From 54-19 sp038210655 (GTDB lineage: Bacteria > Chloroflexota > Chloroflexia > Chloroheliales > Chloroheliaceae): a stretch of 64,000 nucleotides of DNA. This document shows, piece by piece, positions 17,501 to 25,959 of the stretch (its first letter is position 1; each line of letters begins with the position of its first letter). A model generated the notes under the pieces. It made no database searches and was not told where the DNA came from. It saw nothing but the letters and a program-made list of their open reading frames with translations. Location of the stretch: the NCBI GenBank assembly GCA_038210655.1, contig JBBQWM010000013.1, forward strand, positions 75,635 to 139,634, given 5' to 3'. The position numbers and the translations under genes are program-made.

Positions 17501-17788
17501 GGCGAAGAATCCCCCGATCTCAATTCGTAATCTGCCAGCCTGCCGCCAGAGTAGCCAGCCGTTGAGGGCTACGAACCCGACCCCAAAAACCAGCCAACTG
17601 GTCAGGGCCGAAAAGGGTAGTCCTAGCATGGACAAGAGCCAGACCAGATAAGCCGTCAAAAGCAGACCGAGCGGCTTTGCCAGAGTATAGCCCCGCTCCG
17701 GCAAAAACCGAAATACGCTAAAAGCCAACGGCAGCGCCGCCAGCCCGATCACCTCGATTAAGAGTAGCCAAATAAGTGGTTCAAACAT
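14519..17788 (-). CDS. DUF2298 ('YYY' domain) multi-spanning membrane protein
   Basis: 1089 residues with about 20 hydrophobic segments. The family hallmark is at residues about 150-200: DPWMSGYPINYYYFSHFMMA followed by KMTGISPAIAFNLTVPLVFA, then NEFPMFSFLLADMHPHVMTL, as in the Chlor_Arch_YYY family of Chloroflexi and archaea. These are thought to be GT-C-like glycosyltransferase relatives, but no activity is established. The last 200 residues are extracytoplasmic. Two hydrophilic loops (residues about 210-259 and 679-710) are encoded by heptamer arrays and read as Ser/Pro/Gln low-complexity sequence. It shares its domain with the 1970-residue protein two genes upstream, with a Uma2 gene between. 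Confidence 0.85.
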   Translation of the reverse strand: MFEPLIWLLLIEVIGLAALPLAFSVFRFLPERGYTLAKPLGLLLTAYLVWLLSMLGLPFSALTSWLVFGVGFVALNGWLLWRQAGRLRIEIGGFFARNVWLIVLCELIFVVAYAYLVWLRTYMPDIRDQEKFGDFAFLNSLSIFDKMPPADPWMSGYPINYYYFSHFMMAMLVKMTGISPAIAFNLTVPLVFALTALASFGLVYNLVSLAKGRKQKLEIRNQKSEISQPENSASSSLIPHPSSLPTSPSVLSPQSSVLSPSTVAILVGLLGLVMVCLLGNLDATRQVLFPRLDKGESGLDGANGFYFNWWGPSRVIWDYMPIPSGAGVIYRWTETINEFPMFSFLLADMHPHVMTLPTALLAIGLALNILVTPVGLARSDHRMIFVVTAIAVGALYFLNTWDYPTYLLLIVLAALLRERQLGRLEVRKEPGVDNRWLTLGKLALLGGALPHPQQASLLLSQFVRWGGYAVRLTVVSLALYLPFHLTFVSLVGDNNVPEPIGSFPILGTLGKLISFVAWDRSPLLGYFLVFGVFIFPLLSLLVLKLWPYVMRPYGYLDEDSELPESKLQVPSGWGYYITACGIFLVLLSEIGFFILNLNPVATLVLGLMAAPITAIGAGMLAAELLEKYRADRPETELLALTGALAALMITGGWIVRFELYGPLLICAVGAGLLLWFESRPEQEIKNQELEISQTRATASSSSLIPQPSSLLSDRFVLLLAFLPVVITFGTELILVRDVFNSRLNTLFKFYYQAWVMFGLAAAYASWRILAWMFTGISRQPTVINAASNRQPASLETEPELELVGVAASSSSSQPPITPGDYTSQLSTSAYDFNDDPEAEAAEEYQMAQPRRPWWRWVWALALGLLLIGGMVYPIFGPYEKTGRFARLTDQAGQPARSISLDGSLWLRDGGPTGGPLPGDYQAIQWLKEQLAANKNFAGTILEASGSDWVDFSRVSAFTGLPTVMGWPGHENQWRGGKAFARSDALDCGQTLVKYGVRQPLPGVTRSLQKDEPYCRLYMVELIYSTDNAKLAEQLLREAGVRYVYVGSLETGASNGRSSETKSYAPQSLLKFSQFMKVIYERNGVTIYSF
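15657..15750. repeat. Heptamer array inside the DUF2298 reading frame (second site)
   Basis: GAGGGAT-type units followed by TTTCTAA/TTCCTGA-type units. On the minus strand it is translated as SSSSLIPQPSSLL and IKNQELEISQ. The frame stays open because the two unit types encode no stop in this register. Confidence 0.7.
17011..17157. repeat. Heptamer array inside the DUF2298 reading frame (first site)
   Basis: Five GACTGAG units, then four GGGATGA units, then six TTTCTGA/TTTCTAA-type units, all of period 7. Translated on the minus strand as IRNQKSEIS, SSSLIPHPSSL and SVLSPQSSVLSPS. The same kinds of unit recur outside genes at 6671, 39363 and 48901. Confidence 0.88.
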
Positions 17789-17797
17789 AGTTGTATC

Positions 17798-18556
17798 TTA
17801 TTGATTGCTTTCAAATCGGCGCAGCTTTTCTCTTAGCTGCGCTACTTCTAGCTGAAGATTGTCAGCTTCCCTTTGAAGCGTCTGGGCCTCGGTCAAGCGT
17901 ACATTTTTCTCCCCATCGTAAAGCCGCAAATTGATCCCGTCTGGCCCGAGCCAGCTATCAAGCTGTTCGCTCCAAATCCAACCATTGGCACCTGGCTCCA
18001 ATACTTCAAACCGATTGCCATTGATCGGAAGCCGCCAGCCCCAAAGTCGCGGTGTTTTATTTATCCGTTTGCGCGGTCTAGGGTCATAAACAAAATACTC
18101 TTTCACACCCCATGCAGCATACCGAATCGGTTTTTTCTTGAGATCAATCTGGCGGGTTTTTTTGGAGATAAGTTCGATTGTTACATCTGGGGCTGGCCCC
18201 GTTACACCTATTTGGTAGCTAGACGTACCCTCCCGATGTAGTTGGTTTTTCAAAATCGCTATGTCAGGATAAAGTGGTTTTTCCTGTGGATCAGCGGTCT
18301 GATAAAAATTAAATTCTTCGTAGACCACTACTTCCTGCCCCCGATAATACCAGACCAATAAATCTGTCAAATAACGTTTGAGATCGCTATTTTCTTTGTT
18401 AGGCATGTCGCCTCGTTGGTGGCGCAGTTCCAGATAGTTATTATCGTCATCGTAAAAGTAATAGAGTTCTTCCTTATCGTCGTCATCTTCTAAAACTTCA
18501 GCTTCTTCAAGAAGAGGTAGCCGACGCTCTAGCTCTAATTCGGTTTTGGCAGTCAT
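17798..18556 (-). CDS. Uma2 family (DUF820) putative endonuclease with C-terminal coiled coil
   Basis: 252 residues. Uma2 features are the N-terminal helix with NSDLKRYLTDLLVWYY, YPDIAILK (PD motif), DVTIELISKKTRQIDLKKK (the E-x-K-like core) and RYAAWGVKEYFVYDPRPR. These proteins have a PD-(D/E)xK nuclease fold; biological targets are unknown. The last 35 residues (LTEAQTLQREADNLQLEVAQ and on) form a coiled coil. The N-terminus is strongly acidic. It lies between two DUF2298 genes, 9 bases upstream of one, so it is probably co-transcribed with them. Confidence 0.85.
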   Translation of the reverse strand: MTAKTELELERRLPLLEEAEVLEDDDDKEELYYFYDDDNNYLELRHQRGDMPNKENSDLKRYLTDLLVWYYRGQEVVVYEEFNFYQTADPQEKPLYPDIAILKNQLHREGTSSYQIGVTGPAPDVTIELISKKTRQIDLKKKPIRYAAWGVKEYFVYDPRPRKRINKTPRLWGWRLPINGNRFEVLEPGANGWIWSEQLDSWLGPDGINLRLYDGEKNVRLTEAQTLQREADNLQLEVAQLREKLRRFESNQ

Positions 18557-18594
18557 AATACTACCTGCCTTTCTAAGGTTCTAATTCAACCACT

Positions 18595-21500
18595 TTACTT
18601 GCCCGATAATTCGCGTATCTTCTGGTTGGAACGTACCGTCCAGAAGTCGTCGCGCTTTTGGCTATTTAGGATAGTTTGCTGGTACATTTCGAGAGCCAGG
18701 TCTTTTTTACCCTGGGCCTCGTAGACCTCACCCTTATGGAAATAGGCTTCGTTAAAGCGATTATTGCGTTTGAGGGTCTCGTCAAACTGTTTGATCGCTT
18801 CATCATAACGCCCGGCCATCTGAAGGGCGACCCCATATTTGTTAAAGGCCGGTGGAATTTCGTCCGGCGGTGCCGGGATTTCGGTGGCCTTTTTATACTG
18901 AGCCAGGGCTTTTTCGATGTCGCCCCCATCCCGATAGATGTCGCCCAACACGTGATAAGGATTGACCCGGTTGGGTTCCAGCTTGATAACGGTCAGCAAT
19001 TCTTCGGCGGCTTTGTCGTAATTGTGTTTGGTATAGTAATACTGGCCCAGGTTGTAGTGTGGTTGCGGAGTGTTGGGCTGGGCCTTGATTGCTGCTTCGA
19101 GCTTGCTAAGTTTCGGGTCGGTAATCGTTACCGTACCGCCGTTGACCTTCGGGTCGCCGGTTATAACCCCCGACTCGCCTTTGGCGGTCAGTTTGTAGAC
19201 GACTACGCCGGGGTTCTGATAGGCTACTTCGAGCAGACCAAGTTGGGTCATCTGCTCAAACTTGGCATAACCATCCTCGCTCATAAACGGCTCGTAGGTA
19301 CACGCGCCACCCCCGTCGCAAATATCGCTCACTTCGCCGTCTCGCTCGATAGTACCGAGATGGATATAAGTGACGTGGAAATGGTTCAGGAGTTCGAGGG
19401 CCTCCTGGATCGAAGTGGTCGTATATATCTGGCGGATCATGCCATACTTGGCCCCGTTCTCGCTGCGATTGCTGACCATACCGGGCCAGCGTTGCTGTCG
19501 TTCGTGATGATCCCAGCCCAGGACGGTTGGTAATCCAGTATTGATTGGTATCCAACTGCCGCCGCCCCGGTAAGGCCAGATGCTGGCCTGCAAGACGACT
19601 GGCGTGCCTTTTACTTTATCGTAGAACTCGAACAGCGATTGAGCATCCAGCCTTAGATCAAAGACTTTGCCGGGCGGCATATTGGGCATACCCGAAACAT
19701 ACTGCAAAGTCTTGAAGTAGGCCCGACCATCCAGCGTCGCCGCCGGGATCGGGTCGCTGCCCCGGTCGGCCAGACGAGACGGGATCGCCTGAATTGGGTA
19801 CAAGCCGACACAGAACAGGATCAACGCGCCTAGCCCGATCCAAATAAAACGGCTGGCCCGGCTCCAAAAACTACGCCCACCGGGGCGCGACAGGCTGGGC
19901 GCAATCCAGCGCATCCAGACCACATATCCTCCAAATGCCGCTGCCAGCGTTATCAAGGCCCAGACCTGATAGTAAAACTTAAAGACGGTGTTCATCCGGG
20001 TATATTCGCCACCCATATCGTCTACCAGATAGATCACTTCGGTGACGGCGATCAGACCAAGCGCCCCCAATAGCATTACCCGCATGAACATGCTACTTTC
20101 GTCCAGAGCTTCGGCGCTTTGTTCGGAGTGGCGTAAATCAAAAGGCCGCACAAAAGTCAGCACCAGACAGACCGTGAACAGGCTAAGGGCGAACATAAAG
20201 ACCAGCCAGTTATTCGGCGCGACGATCCCAACCCCGATAAAGAACAGGCTAAAAGCAATCAGGCCAATTAGCCAGGGCCGGGCGAAGCGATTGAAAGCCG
20301 GGCCGGGTGAGGCGGCCCCAAAGCCAGGGCCACTACCCCGGCCCCAACCACTGTTGGAACCGGCATCCGCGCCAGACATCGCCAGGGCCAATTCGGGCCG
20401 TTTCAGGCGGAGGCCAAAGCCGGGCAAGGTCGGTTGGTAGGGTTGTGGCTGACGGCTGGCTCCCGGTCGGGCCGGTTGAGCATCTTCGTAGTCGTCTAGC
20501 TCGTCCTCATCCTCCTCGTAATCCTGATTATCCGAACCGTCCGGTCTCGACGCAAGCGGTCTTAGCCGACTGCGACGGCCCGACCAATTAAAGCCGTTCC
20601 AGAGCAAATAGCTCAGGATTAAAAAGAGCGGCAGGATAAAGATTACCAAAAAGTACTTAAACTCGGTACGCCCGCTAATGGTCGTAATATTGTCGTAAGA
20701 ATAAGTCGGTAATCGGTCTGGCAGGAAGTCGATTTTGGAGAAGAAGGCATAGAAATGACCGAAGAAGTTCCAGTACAGCCCAAAGCTCCCGACTAGCGTC
20801 ACTCCCAACACTGCGCCAGTCAGCACCAGATCAATCATAACCGAGGGCAGTGTAAAGCGTGGCTTTGGCTGATTTCTAGCTTCTAGCGGCTGTTCTTCAT
20901 CAATAGCCAGCCCGTCTTCGCCGACCGTGTCGTCGTGCTGCTCTTTGGTCGCAAAGTAACGTCGGAACAGAGCCAGAAAAAACCCGGCAGTAATGACCAA
21001 CAAGTAGGTCGGTAAGTCCCAGCTATTGGTCGCGCCCAAGAAGCCGATTACGATCATAGCGATAATCGGTGTAACCAGGGTACGGTCGAAAACTTGCCAC
21101 AAGCGCCCGATAGTCATTTGGAAGAAATCGGGCCGACCGTCGGCTTTTGTCTCACTATGACCGCGCCAATTGGTCGAGATCAGATTAAAGCCCAGCGCCA
21201 TCGCCACCAGGGTATACGGCAACGCAATCAGGTGGGCGTGCATATCGGCATAAATAAAGCTGAAAGCCGGAAACTCGTTGATCGTGCCGGGGATCACCCG
21301 ACTGCTACGGAAGTAATCGAATTTCTCCAGCCTTTTCACTGGGTCGGGATAAATACCCCAATTGGTAGCCAGGTCTGCTATCGGTTTGAAGCGCTGCAAG
21401 ACCTGTAGAAAGCCGTCGAAATTGCCCACAAAGGCAAAAATGACCATCCCGAAAAGCCCGGCAGTCATCGGCCCCCCAATCCGCTCCGGATCGACGGTCT

Positions 21501-24500
21501 GGTCGAGCCGAGCGCGATGGCGTTTATACTTGAGGGTCATGTTAAAGACCAGGCTAAAGCCTGCCGTACAGGTAAAGGCGTAGAGTACCGGGACGGCCAG
21601 ATTAAAAGCGATATAAGGGCTGATCCCGCTCAACTTGATCCAGGTCGCTACGAGGTATTGTCCATAATAATAGTAATTGATATAGCCATCGGCGAACCAG
21701 GGGTCATAGGGTGGGAAGTAAGGGCTACGCAAAATGCCCAGCATGTGGGTCATTTCCATCGGTTTTTCGCCACCGTAGAAGGGATGCCACAAATCGGGGT
21801 TGCCCAGTCGGAACAGCACCCAACCCCCAAAGACTCCCAAAAAGAGGGTTTCTTCTAGCAAAATAATCCGGCGGTGAGCCAGCAGCCACCCGGTCAACTC
21901 AACCCGGTTGTGCCACCAGAGCCAGGCCGAGAAAGCGGCGGTCAGCCCCAAAGCCAGCCAGGCTGTCCAGGCCGTATTCATCACCAACCGCGTCCAAACC
22001 ATCAGCCAGATCACCAGAGCCACAATGACCGCGCCAAGCGGTTTTGCCAATATGTAGCCTCGGTCGGGCAAGCGGCGGCAGACCCGCCAGGCGATAGGCA
22101 GCGCGACCAGCCCTAGCAATTGGATCAGAGCAAACCAGACGACCACCGCCAACCATTGATTATCATTAGCCGGTTTGTTCCAACTCATATCGTCGATGAC
22201 CGGCAAGCGGTCTACCGGCTGATCGAGCAGGAGGGTCTTGCCATCTTCGCGGTATTGTCCAGCGGTAGCCGAGTCCAACACGCCGTCGCCCTGCCCGGCA
22301 AAACGTACCGGCAAATCCTTCGGGCCGGGGTAACGCTTGGCTACCCAGGGCGTTTTGGAGGCATTGGCAAACAGGCCGCGTATTTCCTCGTCGCTCAAAG
22401 GTTTGGTCTTTTTGAAGATCAAGACCTTTGGGTGATCGTAGACCGTAAAGCTTTCGTCGGCAGTACTATCGTTGATTTCCCAGCCCAAAAGCGGGATTTT
22501 GGGATAATCGGTAAAAGTTGCGACGTTCTCGAAGCCAAGCTTGCCACTAAAGAGCAGTTCGTAATAACGAATTTGGATCGGATAACGCCAGGGCAACTTG
22601 GACATTGTGGCATACAGCCGATTGCTGGCAATCGTAATATAGTCGGTCTTTTTTAGCTGATTGACGAAATAATCCACTTTGGCATCGTTGGGCAGATCGC
22701 CATACAAGTCCATCGAAACCGGGACACAACTCCCGTTCTGGTTCAAGACTTCCGGGTCGCACCAGCGCCGTGAGCCAAAGCTTTCGTTTGTGATGCGGGT
22801 CGGCAGCGATTCGTCCCAAAGCTCGTTCGAGTAGGACGCGCCGGGTGCTACGTTTTGCATCATCCAACGGGTCGCCTGGTTCATGGTATGCTCACTGCTA
22901 TAAATCTGGCTAAACGAGATGGCCCACACGCCCGCCCAGACAAAGGCAAACAGCCCGATCCCGCTCATGATCCAACTGCGAAGAAGGGAAGGGGGAACAA
23001 GGGATGAAGGGTTAGCGGTCTGGCGCGGACGGAAGATTGCCCAGCGCTGGCCGGTCGCTTTTTTGGCGGTGGCAAACTCAACTACAAAGCGGGCCGCTAA
23101 GATCACCAGAATAGGGGTGATCGGGAGCAGATAGCGGTCAAACTTGGCTTCGGCAGTAAAGGTGGTCAGGCTGTAGACCAGCAAATAAACCACTAGCACC
23201 AGTTCGGTCTTGAAGCGGCGCGAAACCGCTTTCCAGAGGCTATAGCCTGTCCCGACCAGGGCCAGCAACCCCAATGGAATACCGAGGCCCCACTGCACTA
23301 GATTTCCGGCCTGATACAAAAATGGGATCGTCCCGACATATTGGCGCGTATAAGGAGCATCTGAGGTACCGCGTGACATTCCGGCTTCTTCGATCACGCG
23401 GGCGATCCAGGTGCTAAAGTCCAAAAAGGCGTAGGGCATGGCTATAAACCAGACTAGCACTGTAACCAGCCCGACGATGATAAGGTTGAGCGAAGTACTG
23501 CGTAAAAGGCGGGGGCCGAGGGCTACCCCGTTCGGGCCGTAGCGCTCGGTTTCGGGGCCGGGTAGGGCTAACATGCGGGGCTGACCTGCTGTCTCGCCGC
23601 TTTCGTCGGCCCGTCCGTACAGACCATAAAGCAAGGTTGCCGTAACCGCCGCACTTATAACCGGAACTGCGCTAATTTTGCAAGACAAAGCCAACCCGAT
23701 AGCCGCCCCTAGTCCGATAGCGGTCTGCCATTTTTCCGACCGACTGAGCCGTACCGAGAGATAGACCGCCAATATCATGAAGAAGGTCAGGGCGACATCA
23801 AAAGCGGCATAGTGGGCCAGTTGGATGTCCAGCACCGAGACGGACATAAAAGCTGCCGCCAAAAGACCGATAGCATCACTCCGGTTGCGTCCAAGTGCAG
23901 GTCGAAAGACCAGCCGACCCAGCAAAAAGACCAGCCCAATTGTCCCCAGGCTAAACAGCCCCGACAAGAAGCGGCCTATCAACGTCAGGTGTTCCCAGTC
24001 GTACCAGACCTGCCCAGTGAGGCCACTCATCACATGCCCGCCGAACTTTATAAGATACATTGGGAAAGAGCCATAAGGAAACCAATGCGGGTTGAGCGGG
24101 CTATAACTGGCGTTCCAAAAATTGAGGGCTTCGGCTGGGATCGGCTGGTCGGGCGGGACAACATTGGCAGGCAGCTTGAAGGTTTGCCCATTGCTTTTGG
24201 CATTTAGATAGTTTTGGGCTTCATCGGGGGTCGGTGGGCGCAGGCTGCTCTTGCCGTTGGGGATAAAGAAGCTCAAACCACCAGGCGGGAACTCGGTATG
24301 CTGACGCGGCCCGTATTCGTCGGTGGTTAGCGGTACTTCATTAAGCCAGAGAGTGCGCTGGATAATCGCCCGCTCGTCCGGGTGGAAAAACTGACCCTGG
24401 TCCCAATCGAGGGCCTGAAAGCGAAAGGCGGCCCCCACCAATAGGATCAGGCCCAGGGCGGCCCACACCAGGGTATCTCGCCGGTTTCTGGTAAAAAAAG

Positions 24501-24507
24501 CAATCAT
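18595..24507 (-). CDS. Giant fusion: GT-C (PMT-like) domain, DUF2298 domain and C-terminal TPRs
   Basis: 1970 residues. Residues about 1-600 look like a protein O-mannosyltransferase/ArnT-type GT-C glycosyltransferase: a first membrane helix, the acidic FHPDERAIIQR motif near 37, then many helices. Residues about 790-1720 form a complete DUF2298 unit (DGYINYYYYGQYLVATWIKL, then ISPYIAFNLAVP and NEFPAFSFIYADMHAHLIAL). Residues about 1810-1960 hold four TPR repeats (PHYNLGQYYYTKHNYDKAAE and on). It probably transfers sugars from a lipid carrier outside the membrane, with TPRs docking partners. A proline/acidic cytosolic loop lies near 1360-1430. Function is inferred from domain types only. Confidence 0.82.
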   Translation of the reverse strand: MIAFFTRNRRDTLVWAALGLILLVGAAFRFQALDWDQGQFFHPDERAIIQRTLWLNEVPLTTDEYGPRQHTEFPPGGLSFFIPNGKSSLRPPTPDEAQNYLNAKSNGQTFKLPANVVPPDQPIPAEALNFWNASYSPLNPHWFPYGSFPMYLIKFGGHVMSGLTGQVWYDWEHLTLIGRFLSGLFSLGTIGLVFLLGRLVFRPALGRNRSDAIGLLAAAFMSVSVLDIQLAHYAAFDVALTFFMILAVYLSVRLSRSEKWQTAIGLGAAIGLALSCKISAVPVISAAVTATLLYGLYGRADESGETAGQPRMLALPGPETERYGPNGVALGPRLLRSTSLNLIIVGLVTVLVWFIAMPYAFLDFSTWIARVIEEAGMSRGTSDAPYTRQYVGTIPFLYQAGNLVQWGLGIPLGLLALVGTGYSLWKAVSRRFKTELVLVVYLLVYSLTTFTAEAKFDRYLLPITPILVILAARFVVEFATAKKATGQRWAIFRPRQTANPSSLVPPSLLRSWIMSGIGLFAFVWAGVWAISFSQIYSSEHTMNQATRWMMQNVAPGASYSNELWDESLPTRITNESFGSRRWCDPEVLNQNGSCVPVSMDLYGDLPNDAKVDYFVNQLKKTDYITIASNRLYATMSKLPWRYPIQIRYYELLFSGKLGFENVATFTDYPKIPLLGWEINDSTADESFTVYDHPKVLIFKKTKPLSDEEIRGLFANASKTPWVAKRYPGPKDLPVRFAGQGDGVLDSATAGQYREDGKTLLLDQPVDRLPVIDDMSWNKPANDNQWLAVVVWFALIQLLGLVALPIAWRVCRRLPDRGYILAKPLGAVIVALVIWLMVWTRLVMNTAWTAWLALGLTAAFSAWLWWHNRVELTGWLLAHRRIILLEETLFLGVFGGWVLFRLGNPDLWHPFYGGEKPMEMTHMLGILRSPYFPPYDPWFADGYINYYYYGQYLVATWIKLSGISPYIAFNLAVPVLYAFTCTAGFSLVFNMTLKYKRHRARLDQTVDPERIGGPMTAGLFGMVIFAFVGNFDGFLQVLQRFKPIADLATNWGIYPDPVKRLEKFDYFRSSRVIPGTINEFPAFSFIYADMHAHLIALPYTLVAMALGFNLISTNWRGHSETKADGRPDFFQMTIGRLWQVFDRTLVTPIIAMIVIGFLGATNSWDLPTYLLVITAGFFLALFRRYFATKEQHDDTVGEDGLAIDEEQPLEARNQPKPRFTLPSVMIDLVLTGAVLGVTLVGSFGLYWNFFGHFYAFFSKIDFLPDRLPTYSYDNITTISGRTEFKYFLVIFILPLFLILSYLLWNGFNWSGRRSRLRPLASRPDGSDNQDYEEDEDELDDYEDAQPARPGASRQPQPYQPTLPGFGLRLKRPELALAMSGADAGSNSGWGRGSGPGFGAASPGPAFNRFARPWLIGLIAFSLFFIGVGIVAPNNWLVFMFALSLFTVCLVLTFVRPFDLRHSEQSAEALDESSMFMRVMLLGALGLIAVTEVIYLVDDMGGEYTRMNTVFKFYYQVWALITLAAAFGGYVVWMRWIAPSLSRPGGRSFWSRASRFIWIGLGALILFCVGLYPIQAIPSRLADRGSDPIPAATLDGRAYFKTLQYVSGMPNMPPGKVFDLRLDAQSLFEFYDKVKGTPVVLQASIWPYRGGGSWIPINTGLPTVLGWDHHERQQRWPGMVSNRSENGAKYGMIRQIYTTTSIQEALELLNHFHVTYIHLGTIERDGEVSDICDGGGACTYEPFMSEDGYAKFEQMTQLGLLEVAYQNPGVVVYKLTAKGESGVITGDPKVNGGTVTITDPKLSKLEAAIKAQPNTPQPHYNLGQYYYTKHNYDKAAEELLTVIKLEPNRVNPYHVLGDIYRDGGDIEKALAQYKKATEIPAPPDEIPPAFNKYGVALQMAGRYDEAIKQFDETLKRNNRFNEAYFHKGEVYEAQGKKDLALEMYQQTILNSQKRDDFWTVRSNQKIRELSGK

Positions 24508-24860
24508 TCCTAGTTATAAAATCCCTATGTCGTCGCGCCCAAAGCGCAGTTTGTTATTTGTCGGGAGGGGCCAGACCGTGACGTAATTGCCCATCTACAG
24601 CACCTATAAACGTATAACGTCAGCCAGGCCAGAAATGCTACATAAAATAAAACCGATTTGCCTTTGTCAGGGCTGATTTTAGCTTACTTATTGATTTATG
24701 GCAAGTGGTGTGCGACATATTTCATTATCTAGCAAGGCGGGATTGTGTTATGTTATAATTCAGAACATTGCAAAGCATTAAGTAATATCAAGGATTCGTT
24801 AAAAGTTGCTGGAGTTACTCATACGAATTACATAATCCTTTACCTTTTAGGAAGCAGTTT
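24508..24860. promoter_or_regulatory. Divergent promoter region between the giant fusion gene and the PRTase-NADAR pair
   Basis: For the plus-strand pair, TGTTATAAT (24751-24759) is an extended -10, giving a leader of about 95 nt. The leader can pair ATTCGT (24794-24799) with ACGAAT (24823-24828) and AAGGAT with ATCCTT further out, forming a hairpin just before the AGGAA ribosome site. No clear promoter was found for the minus-strand gene. Confidence 0.5.
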
Positions 24861-25949
24861 ATGGATAGCGTCCAACGTAACGAAAAATTACAATCTATCG
24901 CAAACAAAATTGCCGATTATCGCCAGGGTGAAATTGCTGTTCCTACTCCCGACCACGTAGATAGATGGGTTAAGCAATTCAGACAATTTAACCCGGATTA
25001 CGAGGCTGTAATACTTCAAGAGATGGATCACGTGTTGGAAAAGTATTATATATCCAAAGAAAGAGCGCACGAATATATCAAAGGTCTTTTAAAATCTAAA
25101 AGACATTTTGGTTCAGACCCTAAAACTGTTCTAAAGGATACTTTATTCCTCAATATACAGAGAAAAGGCAGCAGTCAGAAAGATTTGCTTCTTTTAGCCA
25201 AAGAAATTCTAAAAACAGAATATAACCTAAATATAAAAGATTGTGGTACTTCTCCCAAAATTTATGTTTACCTGGACGATTGTTTGTTTACTGGCAATAC
25301 GGCAGTACATGATATAAGAAAGTGGGCTACGCAAGCTATTAAGGGTACACAACTACAAATATTTTTCTTCGTATCCCACAAAAATGGTTGGGAATATCTA
25401 AAGAATGAAAATGGAGCGTACGACCAACTAAAGGACATTACAGTTACATATCGAAGTATAAAAGAGTTAAAAGATGCTACCAAATTATCTGTAAAAACTG
25501 AATGTCTATGGCCTGTAGAATTAGTTGGTGACACTAAAGTTGATCTCTATATTAATGCAGTGAAACAACGTTGTCACGGGAAAAATTTTAGCCCTCGTTT
25601 ATTCCGACCAAAAAGCAAAATGATTATGCAGGAAACCATCTTTACTTCATCACGGAACCGCGAGACTATAGAACAGGCCTTTTTGCAAGCTGGTGCTTTA
25701 ATTGCCTCGTTACCAAGAACCCCTAAACCTGAAATACGTCCTCTAGGTTATGAGTATTTTGAATCATTGGGTTTTGGTGCTTTTGTAGTTACATATCGCA
25801 ACTGTTCTAATAATTGTCCACTTGCTTTATGGTGGGGGGATACCACTATGCCAGCCTCGCATCCTTTTAGCAAATGGTATCCTCTTTTTCCGCGTAGAGT
25901 AAATGAGGCATCGAGTGGGTCAGGCGATGATTTTTTGATGGAATTTTAG
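24861..25949 (+). CDS. Phosphoribosyltransferase-like protein (PRTase-CE-like), putative conflict/nucleotide-processing effector
   Basis: 362 residues, no signal or membrane segment. The key motif is IYVYLDDCLFTGNTAVHDIR (LDDCLFTGNT at 138-147), which fits the PRPP-binding loop of type I phosphoribosyltransferases (hydrophobic strand, two acids, TGxT). A helical N-terminal part (HVDRWVKQF, VLEKYYISKERAHEYIKGLL) precedes it. The C-terminal third holds a conserved-looking GFGAFVVTYRNCSNNCPLALWWG. I recall similar PRTase domains being listed in bacterial conflict systems, but this is from memory. The gene is visibly A+T-richer than both neighbours. Ten bases later a NADAR gene begins, so both probably act on nucleotide or ADP-ribose derivatives together. 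Confidence 0.72.
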   Translation: MDSVQRNEKLQSIANKIADYRQGEIAVPTPDHVDRWVKQFRQFNPDYEAVILQEMDHVLEKYYISKERAHEYIKGLLKSKRHFGSDPKTVLKDTLFLNIQRKGSSQKDLLLLAKEILKTEYNLNIKDCGTSPKIYVYLDDCLFTGNTAVHDIRKWATQAIKGTQLQIFFFVSHKNGWEYLKNENGAYDQLKDITVTYRSIKELKDATKLSVKTECLWPVELVGDTKVDLYINAVKQRCHGKNFSPRLFRPKSKMIMQETIFTSSRNRETIEQAFLQAGALIASLPRTPKPEIRPLGYEYFESLGFGAFVVTYRNCSNNCPLALWWGDTTMPASHPFSKWYPLFPRRVNEASSGSGDDFLMEF

Positions 25950-25959
25950 GTGGTGTTTT

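Noticed and set aside
24745..24960. Small plus-strand frame before the PRTase-like gene
   Set aside because: Starts within the -10 region and runs out of frame into the real gene.
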